Source of the DNA: Candidatus Coproplasma stercoravium
Lineage (GTDB): Bacteria; Bacillota; Clostridia; Christensenellales; Borkfalkiaceae
Direction: 5' to 3'
DNA length: 51,793 nt
NCBI GenBank assembly: GCA_018713165.1
Contig: DVFR01000035.1
Coordinates: 1-51,793, forward strand
Below the pieces are notes generated by a model that was not told where the DNA came from, did not search any database, and saw only the letters and a list, made by a program, of their open reading frames with translations. The position numbers and the translations under genes were made by a program. Of the stretch, positions 23,311 to 31,349 are shown one piece after another (position 1 is the first letter of the stretch; the number at the start of each line of letters is the position of its first letter).

Positions 23311-24081
23311 GTGCAATGGTTTTATAATCTCGACGGCTGGTTGCAGGCGCTGATTGCCACGGGTTTTACGTGGCTGCTTACGGCTGCGGGAGCATCGCTC
23401 GTATTTATATATAAAAAGGTCAGCCGCAACGCGTTCAGTTTTATGATGAGCAGCGCGGCAGGCATAATGCTCGCCTCAACTTTTTTCTCGCTGCTTCTTC
23501 CCGCGCTCGAATACGGGCAGGAATATTCATATCTCATTTTAACCTGCGGCTTTGCCTGCGGCGGACTTCTGATAATAGTAACGGATATTTTGATAGGAAA
23601 GCTTCACACCTTTTCCGACGGCAGAAAAAAGAAGTGTGCCGTTATGGTGATTGCCGTCACTGCGCACAACGTGCCCGAGGGACTTGCAATAGGCGTGGCT
23701 TTTGGTGCGATAGGCGCGGGCGGCGTGGTGGAGGGCGTTGCTGCGCTGATGCTTGCGGTGGGGATAGGCATTCAGAACTTTCCCGAGGGGATGTGCGTGG
23801 CCTTTCCGCTGCGCGCAAACGGCATGTCGCGCGCAAAAAGTTTTTTCATAGGCCAGCTTTCGGGCGCAGTTGAAATCGTCGCGGGCGTTATCGGCGCGCT
23901 CGCGGTTACGCTTGTAAACAATATTCTGCCTTTTGCCCTCTCGTTCTCGGCTGGCGCGATGCTTGCCGTCGTCTGTTCCGAGCTCATTCCCGAGAGCTTC
24001 GAGGGCGGCAAGATTAAGGCCACCCTCGGCGTGATTTTCGGTTTTGTGCTTATGATGGCTCTCGATATCGCCTTCGGCTGA
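23311..24081 (+). CDS. ZIP-family metal transporter
   Basis: A 256-residue ZIP permease importing Zn(II) or other divalent metal ions. About eight membrane helices; helix IV has HNVPEGLAIG and helix V has GIGIQNFPEG, where the usual His is replaced by Gln-Asn, a pattern seen in bacterial ZupT/GufA-type members. The cytoplasmic loop between helices III and IV is short and basic (GRKKKCA). The start is GTG at 23311 behind GGGAGA. It is monocistronic apart from the SDR 33 nt downstream, which may be cotranscribed. Confidence 0.9.
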   Translation: MQWFYNLDGWLQALIATGFTWLLTAAGASLVFIYKKVSRNAFSFMMSSAAGIMLASTFFSLLLPALEYGQEYSYLILTCGFACGGLLIIVTDILIGKLHTFSDGRKKKCAVMVIAVTAHNVPEGLAIGVAFGAIGAGGVVEGVAALMLAVGIGIQNFPEGMCVAFPLRANGMSRAKSFFIGQLSGAVEIVAGVIGALAVTLVNNILPFALSFSAGAMLAVVCSELIPESFEGGKIKATLGVIFGFVLMMALDIAFG

Positions 24082-24114
24082 ATATTTTATGCAAAATTAA
24101 AGCAAAATATCGGT

Positions 24115-24921
24115 ATGAGCAAATCAGCGTCAAACGTGCGCACGGCGATAGTCGTCGGCGGCAGTTCGGGCATCGGGTGCGAAACCATTCTCCGCCTCAC
24201 AGAGGGCGGATGGAATGTATTCAACGTTTCGCGCACGCCGTGCATAAACATAAAAGTCAATAACGTATGCGCGGATATTTCGTGCGGGGAAGAGGCGTAC
24301 AAGAGCATAAAGCTCATCGCGGAAGAACACGGCGCCGACCTTTTGATATACAGCGCGGGCTGTTCGATGGCGGCGCCGATAGAATACGCGAAGGAGAGCG
24401 ACTACCGCTATCTCTTCGAGGTAAACTTTTTCGGCGCGCTTAAAACGGTGCAAACCGTCGTGCCGCATATGAAGCGCGGCGGCGGGCGCATAATTCTGGT
24501 AGGCTCGCTCGGCGGCGATATTCCCATCATATTCGACAGTTTTTATTCAGCCTCCAAAGCCGCGCTCGAAATGCTCGCTCGCGGGGCGAACCAGGAGCTG
24601 AAAAACTACGGCATAAAGGTGACGGCGCTCCTTCCCGGGGGCACGGCGACGGGCTTTACCTATAAGCGCAAGATTTATTCCGACGACGCGAGCGGCGGCT
24701 ACGCAAAAAATCTCAATAAGGCGGTCGACGCGCTTGCTAAAATCGAGCAGGGCGGCATGTCGGCTTCGGCCGTCGCCGACGCTATGTATAGGGTTATAAA
24801 CGCGGACAACCCTCCGCTTATAAAGACCTGCGGGGCAAAGAACACGGCGTATAGAATTTTAAGCAGGGTTCTGCCCGAAAAACTTACGCTGTATATGACT
24901 GAAAAGAGGTACAGACAGTGA
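24115..24921 (+). CDS. Short-chain dehydrogenase/reductase
   Basis: A 268-residue NAD(P)-dependent SDR. Seen: VVGGSSGIG (nucleotide binding), YSAGC (in place of NAG), the serine in VGSLGG, and the catalytic YSASK. The C-terminus (KLTLYMTEKRYRQ) is basic, as in membrane-associated family members. The substrate is unknown. It directly precedes the spoVA genes with a 75-nt gap and may be cotranscribed with them, which would place it in the forespore programme; this is an inference. No ribosome-binding site is clear at the ATG. Confidence 0.88.
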   Translation: MSKSASNVRTAIVVGGSSGIGCETILRLTEGGWNVFNVSRTPCINIKVNNVCADISCGEEAYKSIKLIAEEHGADLLIYSAGCSMAAPIEYAKESDYRYLFEVNFFGALKTVQTVVPHMKRGGGRIILVGSLGGDIPIIFDSFYSASKAALEMLARGANQELKNYGIKVTALLPGGTATGFTYKRKIYSDDASGGYAKNLNKAVDALAKIEQGGMSASAVADAMYRVINADNPPLIKTCGAKNTAYRILSRVLPEKLTLYMTEKRYRQ

Positions 24922-24996
24922 AAAAGGATATCGATTTGACGCGCCGCGACGAGCGCGAGAGCTGTTTTAAGGGAGCAAGGGAGGCAGGCGTAAAGA

Positions 24997-25446
24997 ATGA
25001 CAGGCCGGAACTCACAGAACAGCAACAATAACTATCTGAAATACGTCCGCGCGCTCGACCCGCCTACAAAGCACTTCAAAAATTGTCTTGCGGCGTTCGG
25101 CGTCGGCGGACTTATCTGCACAATAGGCCAGTTTTTGCGCTATATGCTCGCATACGCGGGGCTTTCGGGGGACGAGCTTGCGGGCGCCGTTTCGGTGATA
25201 CTCATATTTTTCGGCTGCCTATTAACGGGACTCGGCGTGTACGACCGCATAGGCAGGCACGCGGGCGCGGGGTCAATCGTGCCAATAACGGGGTTTGCAA
25301 ACTCCGTTACTTCTCCCGCGATAGAGTTCAAAACTGAGGGCTTTATATACGGAACGGCGGCAAAGATGTTCAACGTTGCGGGCGCGATTATCGTTTACGG
25401 CGTATTTTCGGGCGTTATAGTCGGCATCATCTACTATTTTTTATAA
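24997..25446 (+). CDS. spoVAC: Stage V sporulation protein AC
   Basis: A 149-residue integral membrane protein of the SpoVA channel, which moves Ca-dipicolinate into the forespore and releases it on germination. Seen: the N-terminal cytosolic stretch YLKYVRALDPPTKHFKNC, then four or five hydrophobic segments with GVGGLICTIGQ, GAGSIVPITGFANSV and the C-terminal GVIVGIIYYFL. GGGAGG precedes the start. It is first of the trio spoVAC-spoVAD-spoVAE. Expression from a sigma-G promoter is expected from the family, but I did not identify one with confidence. Confidence 0.93.
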   Translation: MTGRNSQNSNNNYLKYVRALDPPTKHFKNCLAAFGVGGLICTIGQFLRYMLAYAGLSGDELAGAVSVILIFFGCLLTGLGVYDRIGRHAGAGSIVPITGFANSVTSPAIEFKTEGFIYGTAAKMFNVAGAIIVYGVFSGVIVGIIYYFL

Positions 25447-25510
25447 AGTTGACGCCCGGCAAAACCGCTTTTTGGGGGCCTGTTCGGGCTATCGGCATAC
25501 GGCTGAGTTT

Positions 25511-26530
25511 ATGAATACTATGAAAAAGGGCAATACGTTATTTTTTAAAACGCGGCCGCGCGTGCGTTCGTTCGCGGCGGTGTGCGGTTCCAAAGAGAGG
25601 GAGGGCGTTATAGGCGGCTATGCCGACGTAACGCTCACCGACGATATGTACGGCGAGAGCACATACGAAAAAGCGGAGTGCAAAATGCTCTCAAACGCCA
25701 TAAGCCTTGCCGTTGAAAAGGGAAGGCTGACCGACAGCGACATAGACGTGATGTTTTCGGGCGACCTCTTAAACCAGATAATCTCGGCAAGTTTTGCCGC
25801 GCGCGACTTTCAGTTCCCCTTTCTGGGGCTTTACAGCGCCTGTTCAACGATGAGCGAGGGCATGCTGCTTGCGGCGGCGCTGTGCGACGGCGGCTTTGCC
25901 GAAAACTGCGTCGCGGCGACGGGCAGCCACTTCGCCTCCGCCGAAAGGCAGTACAGGTACCCTCTCGAACTCGGCTGTACGCGCCCTCCGCAGTCGCAGT
26001 GGACGGTGACGGGCGCAGGCGCGTGCGTAATCTCGCAGGATACGGGCGATATCGCCATAACGAACGCGACTTTGGGCAGAGTGCGCGACTGGGGCGTGAC
26101 CGACGTGAACAACATGGGCGCGGCGATGGCGCCTGCGGCGGCGGATACGCTCATTCGCCACTTCAACGACACGAATACCGACCCTTCCGACTACGATATA
26201 ATTATAACGGGAGATTTGGGAGCGCTCGGAAGCAGAATCCTCAAAGACCTGATGTGGGAGAAGAGCCTGGATATTTCGGCAAAACACGTCGACTGCGGCG
26301 AAATTATATACAAGGTTATAGAGGACGAGTTTCAGGGCGGCAGCGGCGCGGGCTGTTCGGCGGTGGTGATGAACTCGTATATATTCACCAAGATGAGCGC
26401 GGGGCTGTATAAAAAGGTGCTCTTTGCCGCGACGGGCGCGCTGCTCTCCACCGTGTCGTCGGGGCAGGGCGAGAGCATCCCGTGCATAAGCCATGCGGTC
26501 GAATTCGAGACCGTTCCGTCGGATTGTTGA
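25511..26530 (+). CDS. spoVAD: Stage V sporulation protein AD
   Basis: A 339-residue soluble protein with a thiolase-like fold that binds dipicolinic acid and works with SpoVAC and SpoVAE. Seen: GGYADVTLTDDMYGESTYEKAECKM, YSACSTMSEGMLLAA, NAVTATGSHF-like NCVAATGSHFASAERQYRYP, PQSQWTVTGAGA, and GEIIYKVIEDEFQGGSGAGC. The start at 25511 or the ATG at 25520 is uncertain because no strong ribosome-binding site is visible; the longer TTG start at 25472 is unlikely. It overlaps nothing and is 22 nt from spoVAE. Confidence 0.95.
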   Translation: MNTMKKGNTLFFKTRPRVRSFAAVCGSKEREGVIGGYADVTLTDDMYGESTYEKAECKMLSNAISLAVEKGRLTDSDIDVMFSGDLLNQIISASFAARDFQFPFLGLYSACSTMSEGMLLAAALCDGGFAENCVAATGSHFASAERQYRYPLELGCTRPPQSQWTVTGAGACVISQDTGDIAITNATLGRVRDWGVTDVNNMGAAMAPAAADTLIRHFNDTNTDPSDYDIIITGDLGALGSRILKDLMWEKSLDISAKHVDCGEIIYKVIEDEFQGGSGAGCSAVVMNSYIFTKMSAGLYKKVLFAATGALLSTVSSGQGESIPCISHAVEFETVPSDC

Positions 26531-26552
26531 AGATAAATTCAGGGGGAGAACA

Positions 26553-26939
26553 ATGCCTACTCAGGAAATTCTGGATATACTCTTAATGTACGTAAAGGCG
26601 TTCGTCGTCGGCGGCGCAATCTGCGTGATAGCGCAGATAGTAATAAACATAACTTCGCTCACCTCCGGCAAGATACTCGTGTTCACCATGCTCGCGGGCG
26701 TAGTTCTCACGGCGCTCGGGCTGTATCAGCCGCTCGTCGACTTTGCGGGCGCCGGCGCGACGGTGCCGATTTCGGGATTTGGCTATCTGCTTGCAAACGG
26801 GGCGATAAAGGGCGCCGAAAAGGGCTTTTTCTACGCCGTTACGGGTTCGCTCACGGCGGCGAGCGCGGGCGTCACCGCGGCGGTGGTATTCTCGCTTATT
26901 ATGTCGCTCTTGTTTCATTCAAAAACAAAACGCAATTAA
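26553..26939 (+). CDS. spoVAE: Stage V sporulation protein AE (AEb type)
   Basis: A 128-residue membrane protein of the SpoVA complex with hydrophobic segments and the family signatures KAFVVGGAICVIAQ, VVLTALGLYQPLVDFAGAGATVPISGFG and AEKGFFYAVTGSLTAASAG. Its pattern mirrors SpoVAC (GxGxxVPIxGFxN), as known for these related subunits. GGGGGAG supports the start at 26553; the in-frame ATG at 26493 lies inside spoVAD and would add 20 unlikely residues. It ends the operon. Confidence 0.93.
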   Translation: MPTQEILDILLMYVKAFVVGGAICVIAQIVINITSLTSGKILVFTMLAGVVLTALGLYQPLVDFAGAGATVPISGFGYLLANGAIKGAEKGFFYAVTGSLTAASAGVTAAVVFSLIMSLLFHSKTKRN

Positions 26940-26990
26940 GGCGCAAATTTAATGAGCCTTTTTCAGTGCCGCAAATTTTTGTTTTTTATA

Positions 26991-27019
26991 TTGAAAAGGC
27001 GGCGCGCAGGTGGTATAAT
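26991..27019 (+). promoter_or_regulatory. Promoter of the CoA-disulfide reductase-like gene
   Basis: TTGAAA (26991-26996) and TATAAT (27014-27019), spacer 17. Confidence 0.85.
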
Positions 27020-27058
27020 TTTCGTATAAGATTCAAAGCGATGCAAGGAGCTCGGTTT

Positions 27059-28738
27059 ATGAAAGTTGTTATAATAGGCGGCGTTGCGGGCGGCGCAACC
27101 GCCGCCGCAAGGCTCAGAAGGCTGAACGAGAGCGCGGGGATTATAGTGTTCGAACGCAGCGGCTACGTGTCGTACGCCAACTGCGGGCTTCCCTATTACA
27201 TAGGCGGCGAGATAAAGCGCCGCTCTGCTCTCACGTTGCAGACTCCCGAAAGTTTCAAACGCCGCTTCAATATCGACGTGCGCGTAAACAGCGAGGTTAT
27301 AAAGATTGACCGCGCCGCAAAAAAATTGAGGGTGCGCACAAAAGACGGGGAGTATGACGAGAGTTACGATAAGCTGATATATTCTCCCGGCGCAAGACCC
27401 GTCGTTCCCGAGGGCGGGGAGCAGGAGGGCTTTTTTACCCTGCGCACCGTCGAAGATACTTTTGCGGTAGACGATTTTATAAAGGAGCATTCCCCCAAAA
27501 CGGCGATAGTTGCGGGCGGCGGGTTTATAGGGCTTGAAGCGGCTGAAAATCTCGTGCGCCGCGGAATCTCCGTCACGCTCATTCACGGCAGGGAGCAGGT
27601 TCTGCCCCAGGTCGACTACGAAACGGCCTGCTTTTTGAATGCCGAACTGCGCCAAAGCGGCGTCAACCCCGTGCTTTCATCCCGCGTGGAGAAACTGCGC
27701 AAAACGGAGAGCGGAGTTGAGGTGGAGGCGGGCGGAAAAATTTATGCGGCAGATTTTTGCCTGCTCGCGCTCGGCGTCCTGCCCGAAACGCACCTTGCGG
27801 AGGATGCGGGGCTGGAACTCGGAATAAAAAAGGCGGTGGTGACCGACGGACATATGTGCACCTCCGACGTGGATATTTACGCCGTCGGCGACGCGGTGCA
27901 GATAAAAAATATGGTGACGGGAAAGGATACTCTATTTGCCCTCGCCGGGCCTGCGAACAAGCAGGGGAGGATTGCCGCCGACAATATCTGCGGCATAAAC
28001 TCTGTATACGCAGGCGGGGAGGGCTCGTCGGTAATAAAGGTCTTTTCGCTCACCTGCGCGTTTACGGGGCTGAACTCTGCCGCGGCGAAGGAGGCGGGCT
28101 ATGACAGCGACTCCGTGATACTGTTCTCTGCAAACCACGCAACCTACTACCCGGGCGCGCGCAATATGACGCTCAAAGTCATATTCGATAAAAAGAGCGG
28201 CAAAATTCTGGGCGCGCAGGCGGTCGGTTACGACGGGGTCGACAAGCGAATCGACGTGCTCGCCGTGGCTATAAAGGCAGGAATGACGGCGTACGGCCTG
28301 CAGGAACTCGACCTGTGCTACGCGCCGCCATATTCCTCGGCAAAAGACCCCGTGAATATGGCCGGCTACGCGATAGCAAACGTGCTCGGCGGCGTAAAGC
28401 AGTTTACGTGGAGGGAGCTCCCCGGGGTGCTGGGAAGCGGCGACAATTTTATCCTCGACGTGCGCACGGAGGAGGAGTTTGCCGAGGGTCACTTCGAGGG
28501 CGCAGTAAATATTCCCGTAGACGACCTGCGCGAAAACCTTGCAAAAGTTCCGAAGGACAAAAAGGTGTACGTCAACTGCCACAGCGGACTGCGCAGCTAT
28601 ATCGCCTGCCGTATACTCATGGGCAACGGGTACGACTGCTACAACTTCTCGGGCGGATACAGGCTGTATTCGGCCATATGCGGAGAGGCTGAGGCGGGCG
28701 GCGTTCCCCGCCACCCGTGCGGAATTCCCATTGCATAA
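27059..28738 (+). CDS. FAD-dependent CoA-disulfide reductase-like protein with rhodanese domain
   Basis: A 559-residue flavoprotein of the CoADR-RHD type. FAD/NAD(P)H domains: IIGGVAGGATAAAR (7-20), the redox cysteine in YANCGLPYYIGGE (Cys42), IVAGGGFIGLEAAENL (second nucleotide site) and DIYAVGDAV (FAD). A dimerisation domain follows (about 320-440), then a C-terminal rhodanese (about 455-545) with FILDVRTEEEFAEGH and the active-site loop NCHSGLRS (Cys507). Enzymes of this build reduce CoA persulfides, polysulfide or CoA disulfide. AAGGAG and a consensus promoter precede it; it is monocistronic with a strong terminator. Role here: probably sulfur and redox balance. Confidence 0.92.
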   Translation: MKVVIIGGVAGGATAAARLRRLNESAGIIVFERSGYVSYANCGLPYYIGGEIKRRSALTLQTPESFKRRFNIDVRVNSEVIKIDRAAKKLRVRTKDGEYDESYDKLIYSPGARPVVPEGGEQEGFFTLRTVEDTFAVDDFIKEHSPKTAIVAGGGFIGLEAAENLVRRGISVTLIHGREQVLPQVDYETACFLNAELRQSGVNPVLSSRVEKLRKTESGVEVEAGGKIYAADFCLLALGVLPETHLAEDAGLELGIKKAVVTDGHMCTSDVDIYAVGDAVQIKNMVTGKDTLFALAGPANKQGRIAADNICGINSVYAGGEGSSVIKVFSLTCAFTGLNSAAAKEAGYDSDSVILFSANHATYYPGARNMTLKVIFDKKSGKILGAQAVGYDGVDKRIDVLAVAIKAGMTAYGLQELDLCYAPPYSSAKDPVNMAGYAIANVLGGVKQFTWRELPGVLGSGDNFILDVRTEEEFAEGHFEGAVNIPVDDLRENLAKVPKDKKVYVNCHSGLRSYIACRILMGNGYDCYNFSGGYRLYSAICGEAEAGGVPRHPCGIPIA

Positions 28739-28748
28739 CCATATTAAA

Positions 28749-28789
28749 AAATGCCCCGCCGCGCGAAATTTTCGCGCGGCGGGGCATTT
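28749..28789 (+). terminator. Terminator of reductase gene
   Basis: A nearly perfect stem of about 20 bp (AAATGCCCCGCCGCGCGAAA and its complement) ending in CATTTA. Confidence 0.9.
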
Positions 28790-28910
28790 AACATAAAACA
28801 AAAAGCCGAAATGCAGTTGATACGCGCCGTCTGAACGGTTTGCGCGGCAAAAGGCATAACTTTGCCGCGGCTTGCGGAAAATAGTTATATAACGCTTTTT
28901 TCGTGAGTTT

Positions 28911-29723
28911 ATGATAGAAAACATAAAAAATTTTGTCCGTTCGGCGGTGTGCCGCGCGGCAGAAGTTTACAGGTACTATTCCGATAAGCGGTTCACGACG
29001 GTTGCGGGCACGCTCGTATATTTTTTTCTGATGAGCCTCGCGCCGTTTTTGTTCTGGCTCTCGATGTTCTTCGGCGAGGTCGACCTCGAAAAGCTCGCTT
29101 CGTTCGCCATATTCGACGCGATAATGCCCTTTTTAAAGGAGTTGCAAAATTCCGCGGGCGGGGCTACCTCGGGCGCCGGCATAATACTTATGGTCACAAC
29201 GCTGTATTCCTCGACCAATTTTTTTTATCACCTTCGGCGCAGCGGCGAAATTATTTACGACAGCAAGTTCAAAAAGGGCGGCATAAAGCTTCGCCTGTCC
29301 TCGCTCGGTCTGATTGCCGCAACCGTCGCGCTCATCGGAGGCGCCGCACTTGCGGTAGTGGTGGGGGAGCGCATCTTAAGCCGCATAATAAATATCTATC
29401 TTTCCGAATTTATAATTTATTCCGCGGCTCTTGTGATGGTAATCGCTGTCGCCGCGCTTTTGAATATATTCATCTGCCCGTATAAAATAGGGTTGAAAGA
29501 CGTGATTTCGGGTAGTCTTTTCACCGTGCTTTTATGGCTGTTCTGCGCCGTCGGCTTCGCCGTATATATGCATTTTGCAAACCCCGTGCGCCTGTATGGC
29601 AAAATTGCGTCGGTAATCGTCTTTCTCCTGTGGTGCTATCTGATGATGAACAGCTTCGTCATAGGCGTAATATACAACGGCAGGCACAACGTTCATCTCA
29701 GACATTCGCTTGTCAGGTCATAA
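28911..29723 (+). CDS. YihY/BrkB family membrane protein
   Basis: A 270-residue inner-membrane protein of the YihY/virulence factor BrkB family (formerly called RNase BN, a name now considered wrong). Six membrane helices; family features include the N-terminal GTLVYFFLMSLAPFLFWL, the ICPYKIGLKDVISGSLFTVLLW segment and the final GKIASVIVFLLWCYLMMNSFVIGVIYNG. The substrate is unknown. Only a weak GTGAG site precedes the ATG. Monocistronic, closed by a bidirectional terminator. Confidence 0.88.
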   Translation: MIENIKNFVRSAVCRAAEVYRYYSDKRFTTVAGTLVYFFLMSLAPFLFWLSMFFGEVDLEKLASFAIFDAIMPFLKELQNSAGGATSGAGIILMVTTLYSSTNFFYHLRRSGEIIYDSKFKKGGIKLRLSSLGLIAATVALIGGAALAVVVGERILSRIINIYLSEFIIYSAALVMVIAVAALLNIFICPYKIGLKDVISGSLFTVLLWLFCAVGFAVYMHFANPVRLYGKIASVIVFLLWCYLMMNSFVIGVIYNGRHNVHLRHSLVRS

Positions 29724-29759
29724 AAAGGGCGCGCCGCAAAAATGCGGCGCGCCCTTTTT
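29722..29759. terminator. Bidirectional terminator
   Basis: Perfect 17-bp stem AAAAAGGGCGCGCCGCA / TGCGGCGCGCCCTTTTT between the convergent yihY-like and degV genes, starting at the former's stop codon. Confidence 0.93.
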
Positions 29760-29808
29760 AAGCAATAATATTTATTAAACTTTGCAAAAGATTTTTGTGT
29801 GAATTTCC

Positions 29809-30678
29809 TCAGTGGCAGGCAACTTCGCAGGTGAGCGCTAGAGCCCCGGGCCCTATGTGGCAGGAAACGCTGAGCGAAAGGGGGTCGACGAATTCCACGG
29901 GCATGCCGAACGCTTCTTCAACCTCTTTTTTGAATTTTTCCGCTTCGTCGGGGCAGTCGGTATGTGCGATGCAGAGCTTCATCTTTCCCTGTGCGTGGAG
30001 GTCGGCAAACCTGCCCGCGAGGTCGTCTTTAACTGCGTTAATCATTATCTCTTTCGCCTTGTTGAAGTTCCTCGGCTTTGCAAACTGGTCGAGCTTCTCG
30101 CCCTGAATCTGCAAAACGGGCTTGATTTTAAGCAGGGTGCCAATCATGGCAACGGCGGGGGTGAGCCTGCCGCCTTTTTTGAGATATTTGAGCGTGTCGA
30201 CCATGATATAAATGCTCGACTGCATCGAAGTTTCTTTCAGCCATTCGGCAATCTCTTTAGCGCTTTTTCCCTGTTTTGCAAGTGCAATCGCGTCGTAAAC
30301 CGAGCTCTTCTGCGTAACGGAAATGCGCTTGTTGTCTACAACGTAAACTTTGCCCGCAAACTCAGTTTCGGCAAGGTGGGATAAGGTGTGGCACGTCTCC
30401 GAAAGCCCGCTCGACATGGGTATGCACACAATGTCGTCGTATTCCGTGAGGATTTTTTTCCAGAGTTCGCCCACGTCGTAAGCACTCGGCTGGGAGGTGG
30501 ATACCTGCGCGGTGTCGTCCTTGAGTTTTTCGTAGAACTGCTCCTGCGTGAGGCTTATATCCTCAAGGTACTGTTCCCCGTTTATGAGCACGGGCATGGG
30601 AATGGTAAAAATACCGAGCTGTTTCGACATATCCTGGGTTATGCCGCTGTTGCTGTCGGTAACGATAGCTGTTTTCAT
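29809..30678 (-). CDS. DegV family fatty-acid-binding protein
   Basis: A 289-residue DegV (FakB-like) protein that presents fatty acids to a DhaK-type fatty acid kinase for phospholipid synthesis. Seen: the N-terminal TAIVTDSNSGIT, PMPVLINGEQYLE, TSQPSAYD, the acyl-carboxylate site in CIPMSSGLSETCHT, and LKKGGRLTPAVAMIG, then LSVSCHIGPGALAL with the conserved histidine near the C-terminus. GGAGAA precedes the ATG and a consensus promoter lies at 30715-30743. No kinase gene is in the window. Confidence 0.93.
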   Translation of the reverse strand: MKTAIVTDSNSGITQDMSKQLGIFTIPMPVLINGEQYLEDISLTQEQFYEKLKDDTAQVSTSQPSAYDVGELWKKILTEYDDIVCIPMSSGLSETCHTLSHLAETEFAGKVYVVDNKRISVTQKSSVYDAIALAKQGKSAKEIAEWLKETSMQSSIYIMVDTLKYLKKGGRLTPAVAMIGTLLKIKPVLQIQGEKLDQFAKPRNFNKAKEIMINAVKDDLAGRFADLHAQGKMKLCIAHTDCPDEAEKFKKEVEEAFGMPVEFVDPLSLSVSCHIGPGALALTCEVACH

Positions 30679-30714
30679 GAATAAATTTCTCCTGTAAATA
30701 AAAAAACTAAAAAT

Positions 30715-30743
30715 ATTTTACTATAATAATTTATTTAAGTCAA
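30715..30743 (-). promoter_or_regulatory. Promoter of degV
   Basis: On the minus strand TTGACT (30738-30743) and TAAAAT (30715-30720), spacer 17. Confidence 0.85.
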
Positions 30744-30775
30744 ATAAAAGGCGCCCAAAAGTCCGGCGGCAAACG

Positions 30776-30814
30776 TAAAAGCCGCGGGCGGCACAAAATT
30801 GTGCCGCCCGCGGC
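30776..30814 (-). terminator. Terminator of ridA
   Basis: A perfect 16-bp stem (30781-30796 with 30799-30814), followed on the minus strand by TTTTAC. Confidence 0.85.
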
Positions 30815-30835
30815 GGTATAATTTACGGTAAAAAT

Positions 30836-31207
30836 TTAAATTTCGGCAATGCACTCGACTTCCACAAGCGCGCCCTTGGGAATATCCTTAACGGCAACGC
30901 AGCTGCGCGCGGGGCGGGAGGTGAAGTACTTTTCATATACGGCGTTGAATGCCGCAAAGTCGGCAATGTCGGCAAGGAAGCAAACCGTTTTAACGACTTT
31001 ATCCATAGAGCTTCCCGCTGCCTCCAAAAGCGCGGCAACGTTTTTGCAAACCTGTTCGGTCTGTCCCGCAACGTCGGCACATTCTATGTTTCCGCTTGCG
31101 GGATTTACGGGAATCTGACCGGAGGCAAACACAAGCCCTCCGCATATTTTTGCCTGCGAATAGGGGCCTATCGCCGCAGGCGCGTTTTTCGTTTCAACCG
31201 TTTTCAT
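30836..31207 (-). CDS. ridA: RidA enamine/imine deaminase
   Basis: A 123-residue RidA (YjgF/YER057c/UK114) protein that hydrolyses reactive 2-aminoacrylate and 2-aminocrotonate made by PLP-dependent dehydratases. Seen: NAPAAIGPYSQA, LVFASGQIPVNP, the catalytic arginine in SRPARSCVAV and the final GALVEVECIAEI. The start at 31207 (MKTVETKNAP) has GGAG upstream; longer versions add non-family sequence. It lies 142 nt downstream of threonine ammonia-lyase on the same strand, so it acts directly on that enzyme's product. Confidence 0.95.
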   Translation of the reverse strand: MKTVETKNAPAAIGPYSQAKICGGLVFASGQIPVNPASGNIECADVAGQTEQVCKNVAALLEAAGSSMDKVVKTVCFLADIADFAAFNAVYEKYFTSRPARSCVAVKDIPKGALVEVECIAEI

Positions 31208-31349
31208 AATATTATTTACTCCAAAAAAATTTATATTTTCTCCGCGTTTTTCAATGGCGGTGGAGGGCTGGCAGAATGCCGTTCGTTGCGGCATATATGC
31301 GCCTCAATTCAATTTCACCGTCTGTTTGTTCAACCTGTAAAATAAAAAT

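Noticed and set aside
24918-25031. GTG-initiated 37-codon frame overlapping the SDR stop and the spoVAC start
   Set aside because: No ribosome-binding site of its own, overlaps spoVAC and resembles no SpoVA subunit.
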